Of a stretch of DNA of 64,000 nt, positions 59,659 to 64,000 are shown in pieces. Each line of letters begins with the position of its first letter. Position 1 is the stretch's first letter. This DNA is from Hofstenia miamia (lineage: Eukaryota > Xenacoelomorpha > Acoela > Hofsteniidae), in the NCBI GenBank assembly GCA_900660155.1, contig CABFPE010000687.1, positions 105,602 to 169,601 on the forward strand, in the 5' to 3' direction. The translations under genes were made by a program, and so were the position numbers. Below the pieces are notes generated by a model. That model did not search any database, was not told the DNA's origin, and saw nothing but the letters and a program-made list of their open reading frames with translations.

Positions 59659-60494
59659 CTAAGCAATACATATTTTAGTTGCACACATGTCAAATTATCC
59701 TACAGCTTCCATAGCACTTTATTTCTTTGTGTCATTCTTCATCGATGTTAACAACTGAAAAATTATTTATATTTAAAATAAGAAATATTTCAAGAATAAT
59801 TGCATATATTTTTATACAATTTATTAAGTTTGCTCCTAACTAATGAATGAAATTTCATTAGTTTTAAAAACAAAATATTCTAATATTAAATAAATCATGC
59901 ATCTACTCCGTAGACAAATATAATCTATTTAATTACGAAAACGTTTAGTCTCGGAGCAAGGCGGAAGTAGACAATATTCTAAAATTGTAATGTAGACAAT
60001 ATTCTAAAATTGTAATGTAGACAATATTCTAAAATTGTAATGCAGTGCGAAGTATAATTGGTATTGCATCTTTATGAATACAAATTTACCCATTCAGAAA
60101 TATATCGACAATATGTATACAGGGTAGTTTTTAAAGTCCCCTGCACCTTTAAAAAAAACAAATTTTATAAGAAAGGGTAAATTTTAACAATTCCTTTTGA
60201 ACATTGTAATGGATCTAGTTTTGATAAATTTATGTCTTAAATCTGCTTTTTTAGCATAACAAGTTTGAAACGTAACATCTTGAAAACTATTTATCATATT
60301 CACATGAAACATTGCATGAATGAAGAAGAGATACCTGTCTAGGAACCCTAGCACTATTATGAAATTAGGAATAAATTGAGAACTTTAATAAATGTGTCCA
60401 AACTGATAAAAAAATATGAAACATTACGTTTACAATTTTTTAAAAATTAAATTGTGAATAAATGAAATAATGGCAGTGTCATAAACAGGCTTCG
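59659..60494. other. Region upstream of first identified myosin exon
   Basis: Should contain earlier exons or the 5' end of the myosin gene. A short open minus-strand patch near 59,720-59,755 (VVNIDEE, or an ATG frame MKNDTKK and a stop in another phase) is not convincing. Only the 25-bp triple repeat is firm. Confidence 0.4.
59967..60041. repeat. 25-bp tandem repeat, three copies
   Basis: GTAGACAATATTCTAAAATT plus GTAAT repeats three times head to tail, upstream of the first identified myosin exon. Confidence 0.92.
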
Positions 60495-60600
60495 GAACCA
60501 ATTAATTGGTGACCAATTAATTGAAAGCAATTAATTGATTGCAGGTCTTTACCAATTAATTAACTTTTTTAAATGCAATTAATGGCAATTAATTGATCTA
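60495..60600. repeat. Cluster of AATTAATT palindromes
   Basis: At least seven CAATTAATT or AATTAATTG words within about 100 bp, several forming CCAATTAATTGG-like palindromes, at the edge of a LINE fragment. TAATTA cores are also homeodomain-type sites, but low-complexity expansion is the simpler reading. Confidence 0.6.
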
Positions 60601-60826
60601 TGGTCTGAGGGAAGCAAGGAATCCTTCGCAAAAGCTTGAGAGTAATCCATTCTGGCGTTTGAAACAATGAAGTCCAGTTCTGCTGTACCGCACGTTGGCC
60701 CAATGAAAATATGATCAAGTCCAATATTCGTCGCCAGCTCACTCACCAGGAAATGGTTAAAATTTCCCCCAATCGTTATAAACAAGCCTGGTTGTCGTTC
60801 GGATAGGGTTTCAATTGATTCCACTA
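60585..60826 (-). pseudogene. LINE endonuclease fragment
   Basis: An open minus-strand frame reading GLFITIGGNFNHFLVSELAT, IGLDHIF and LPSDHRSIN. This matches the G-D-F-N...L-D-x-I-F...S-D-H-x-x-I end of an AP-type LINE endonuclease, with the first Asp replaced by Asn. It differs from the endonuclease of the adjacent LINE, so it is a separate and probably older insertion. Confidence 0.65.
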
Positions 60827-60829
60827 TGT

Positions 60830-63800
60830 AGTAATAATCATAATAATAAATGACTTTATTTAGTTGCTGAAGGCAGATACTACAAAAATTAATATTAACA
60901 TGTCAAGTTTTAAGGGACAATCACAGGAGTAAGAGCAGATGGAAAAGTAGGCGAAGTTGGAGAAGGGCTCAGCAAAGAGGAAAGACATCAAAGATCTCTT
61001 AAAGCTAGGCGGCGGGGAAAATAAATCAATGGCTGTTGGAGGGTTGAGAGTCAAGATATAATTAGAAGCAACACAAGCAACATTAAAAAACGAGTGAACG
61101 GTGCGATGTTTCTGGAAACTATGAATGGAGAAAGTGGCAACATTCATAGAGCCAGTGTAACAGGAATTAGAGAACTTAATCAAATCAAAAAGATCAATAT
61201 CCAATTTGCGAGTGAGCAAGCGATTGAACAGGGAGATCACAGTCACTGAAGTAGAGTGACAGCGGGAGAGTGAAGAATTTGAGAAGAGCGTCTGCGTATG
61301 GCAAGGGAGAGATCTCTTTAAAGCATACTTCTGGGAACGTTCCATAGAGTGGAACTAAGAACAAGAAGGCCAACAACAGGGAGAAGCATAGAGAAGAATG
61401 GCGCGAAGAATGGATTTGAACAAAGAGTTTCACAGCAGTTAAAGGGAACATTGCTGAAGAGGGCAAAGAGTTAGTTAGCTTTGCTTAGACGTAAGGACAC
61501 ATGCCCAGACCAATTTAAGTTAGCTGCAAGTTTAACACAAAGATGAGTATAATGAGGAGAAAACTTCACAGGAAGAGGAAGATCAGAAAGGGGGGATACA
61601 GAAAGGGAAATACCACATGTTTTGGCTGGGCCAAAATCAAGATGGTTAACGGAGGACCAAGTGGCCAAAACCACAAGATCCGAGATAATATTGGAAGCAA
61701 AAGAACAACCAACGTTGAAAATCGCAGTGTCATGAACGTACAGTAGACAGGATGAGTTGATGACAGATTGAGGAAGGTTGTTGATAGAAGCAAGGAAGAA
61801 GAGAACAGCAACATAGAACTTTGAGGAGCATCACTAGAGACAAGAGTAGGAGAAGAAATAGACAAGTTGATTTTGCCACGCTGACGACGATTGGACAGTA
61901 AAAACTGGAAGAGTCAGATGACATCAGCATCAAAGCCAAATAAACTTAATTTGTCACAAAGAATGAAATGAGGGAGCCGATCAAAAGCTTTAGAAATGTC
62001 AAGATAATGCAATCAGGATCATTATGATCAGAGTGGGAATAATAGTTTTCAATCAAAGTGAGCAAGTCAGTGATGGTAGAACGACCCGGAAGGTTACCAT
62101 GCTGAGAAGAGGAGATGAGGTGATGAATGACAAGGCGCTCAAATATTATTGACAGCCGAGAACGAATAGCTATTGAACGATAAGAAGTGATTTGAGAGGA
62201 GAGAAGCTGATTGAATTTTAACAGTGTGGAGATCCAAGATGTTTTCCAGCAAGGCGGAAAATGCTTAGAGAAACAAATGTAGGAGAATAGATGCTTTAAA
62301 TGAATGGAAAGAGTTGAGGAGATTTCGTGAATTACAAAGGATGGGACGCATCAGGATAGCAAGGACGAGACAGCTTGCAGGATGAGGGAAATGTCATGGG
62401 CGTTGAAGACGATGTCACATAGTCGAATCAGTGGGGAGGTGGACCAGGGCAGAGAGAGAGAGGCAGGATCCGAGAAATTCAATGCGAAATAGGCATTGAA
62501 GCGATCAGCTTTCTCCAGATCAGAGTGAGCAGAAAGATGGTTCAATTTCAAGCTGATGAGGTCAGGTTTGAGATGAAAGGAACGCAAGAAAGAAAAAGAA
62601 TCTTGAAGAGATCCAGGTGAGAAGTTGGAAAGCAGAGAGATTTTTCAGAGTTCCATGAAGTTGATGACGTCTTCTGTAAGAGAAGAGAGGTTCCAAGAAT
62701 CGGCGTTTAAAGGATTCAAGTTTATTCAAAGAGTGTACAGTAAGGAATGAAAAATAAAAAGGGAGAGAAATACGCTTTTTGAGACGACAATGAACAAAAA
62801 TAACTTGAAGAAAGGTGTACCAAACATCAGCAGAGCAATAGTCATTAAAAATGGGGAATGAAGAAGAAAGAGCAGCAGTTTGAGATACAAAGTCTGTTAG
62901 ATCAAACATATTAGGAGCAGCAGGACAAGCAGATGTTGTAATAGAATTGACAGACAGGTTGAAGCGAACAAATGAGTGATCATACAGTTTAACTGGAACA
63001 GGGACCACGAAGGTGTCAAAAATACGATCAGGGTGAGAGAGTAGGAAGCAAAAAGATCCAGAGCAGCGGATTCATAAACGTCATTAGAGTCAGGTGCATT
63101 CCAGCAAACATTAGGAAGGTTGAAATCACAACAGATGAGGAGTGAGAAATCCAAATTGACGAGAGGGAGTGATAGACTGATCATGAAAGTACTCAAGCAT
63201 AGATGAAAAATCAGCAAAGGGAATACGAAAAGGACTGTTGGAAGGAGGGTTGTAAGCACAGAGAAGAGAAACAATGTGATCACTGAGAAGAGGGGTGGAT
63301 GTCAAGGTTAGGGCAACGTGAGGCAATGAGAACACCACCATGACTACCATTAGAGCAATCCATACGAGAGAGTTAGAAAAAACAAGTCAGCGACAGAGGA
63401 TCAAGTCAGGTTTCAGTAATGAAAATGAAGTCCATGGGAGACACCAAGAAGTTGTAAAAACTGAGACAACAGTTTAATGAGACAAAACTGCGAGCATTGG
63501 TGAGCAAAAAGAGAAACCAGAGTTGTGATGAGGAATAAATTCCAAGCTAGAAGGTGCAGGTAGTCAATAACGACGACAACCATCATAACTGCGGATACGA
63601 ACGCCAAAATATGCGCTCAGCATCAGAAAGACGATAGTATTGTATCAAGACGCAATCTGACTACATTTCAGTATCCACGACATCATGATGAGACTCTTAA
63701 TTACAGAAAATGGAAGGAGCCGAATGAGAGATTCGTATGTGGTTGAATGAGAAGGACGTCATCAAATTGGAGTGAGGAGCAATGGAGATGGTCATCAACA

Positions 63801-64000
63801 TCAGAAGCAGAAACAGAATTAGCAATACGGCTGATATAAAAACAAACATGAATGGTGACGGATGCTCGCGTTTGTGTTTCAACAGTGCTCATCTTTAAGT
63901 GTAAAATTATTTACATACATACAGAATGATTGGTTTCTCTGTTAGTAGATTCAAAATTACACTATAATTTACAAGGATTCAAAGAGAAAGAGGCATGTAA
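60830..64000 (-). mobile_element. CR1/L2-type LINE, 3' portion, 5' end beyond the window
   Basis: The minus strand encodes, from the right end, an endonuclease (CDFNLPNVCWNAP near 63,100; family pattern G-D-F-N-x-P-x-I-x-W), then reverse transcriptase pieces (LISSSQHGNLPGRSTITDLL near 62,100; CLLYVHDTAIFN near 61,750), then a C-terminal segment (LIKFSNSCYTGSMN, FQKHRTVHSFFNVACVASN) ending at 60,860. The 3' tail reads AATAAAGTCATTTATTATTA, as in CR1/L2-like LINEs. The block is markedly less AT-rich than its surroundings. The frame is broken several times, and the catalytic Y-A-D-D box reads YVHD. Confidence 0.78.

Noticed and set aside
1-64000. CRISPR arrays, operons, riboswitches, rRNA
   Set aside because: None present; direct repeats found are two- or three-copy duplications, microsatellites or transposon parts, and the gene structure is spliced eukaryotic.

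Overview
The window is AT-rich metazoan, probably invertebrate, nuclear DNA. It has many introns, AT and TG microsatellites, two N-filled gaps, and many DNA transposons plus LINE and Penelope-type remnants. There are no prokaryotic features. I cannot place it to a phylum from this sequence.

One host gene dominates. It lies on the minus strand from about 59.66 kb down to about 4.75 kb and encodes an unconventional myosin with two MyTH4-FERM tails, best matched to class XV. I traced 46 coding exons (about 6.8 kb, about 2,265 codons). Their splice phases agree at every junction except two, where one or more small exons remain unfound: before 17,194 and between 9,718 and 8,130. The 5' end of the coding region (start codon and any long N-terminal extension) and the last part of the final FERM lobe were also not found. 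The order read from the exons is: motor (59.66-46.36 kb), three IQ motifs (45.9-45.3 kb), first MyTH4 (about 43.8-41.4 kb), FERM-like F1 lobe and proline-rich linker (40.0-34.7 kb), myosin XV-type middle segment and F3-like lobe (34.5-27.7 kb), SH3 (27.1-25.1 kb), second MyTH4 (17.2-10.5 kb) and C-terminal FERM (10.5-4.75 kb).

Most of the remaining sequence is intron filled with transposon fossils. These include tandemly duplicated Tc1 and hAT fragments (1.3-3.3 kb); several short hAT-type elements with 7/8 or 8/8 matching 8-bp target duplications (5.5, 22.3, 29.6 and 50.0 kb); a mariner carrying an inserted hAT-like element (12-16 kb); a Harbinger-like MITE (16.3 kb); P/THAP9-like transposase remnants (18-20.5 kb); a Tc1 with terminal inverted repeats (23.4-25.0 kb); a three-level nest of Tc1, hAT-like and hAT-like elements (29.0-32.1 kb) beside a Penelope-like element (32.1-33.3 kb); a mariner (51.7-52.3 kb); and a hAT (57.2-58.3 kb). 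A CR1/L2-type LINE occupies 60.8 kb to the right end, upstream of the myosin.

Two apparent direct duplications are separated by a single N (13,632 and 26,100). They look like scaffold seams where overlapping, allelic contig ends were laid side by side, so about 3 kb of the window is probably counted twice. I saw no new multi-gene system. The notable material is the complete splice map of the myosin, a probable GC-AG intron, and the well-preserved nested and terminal structures of the mobile elements.
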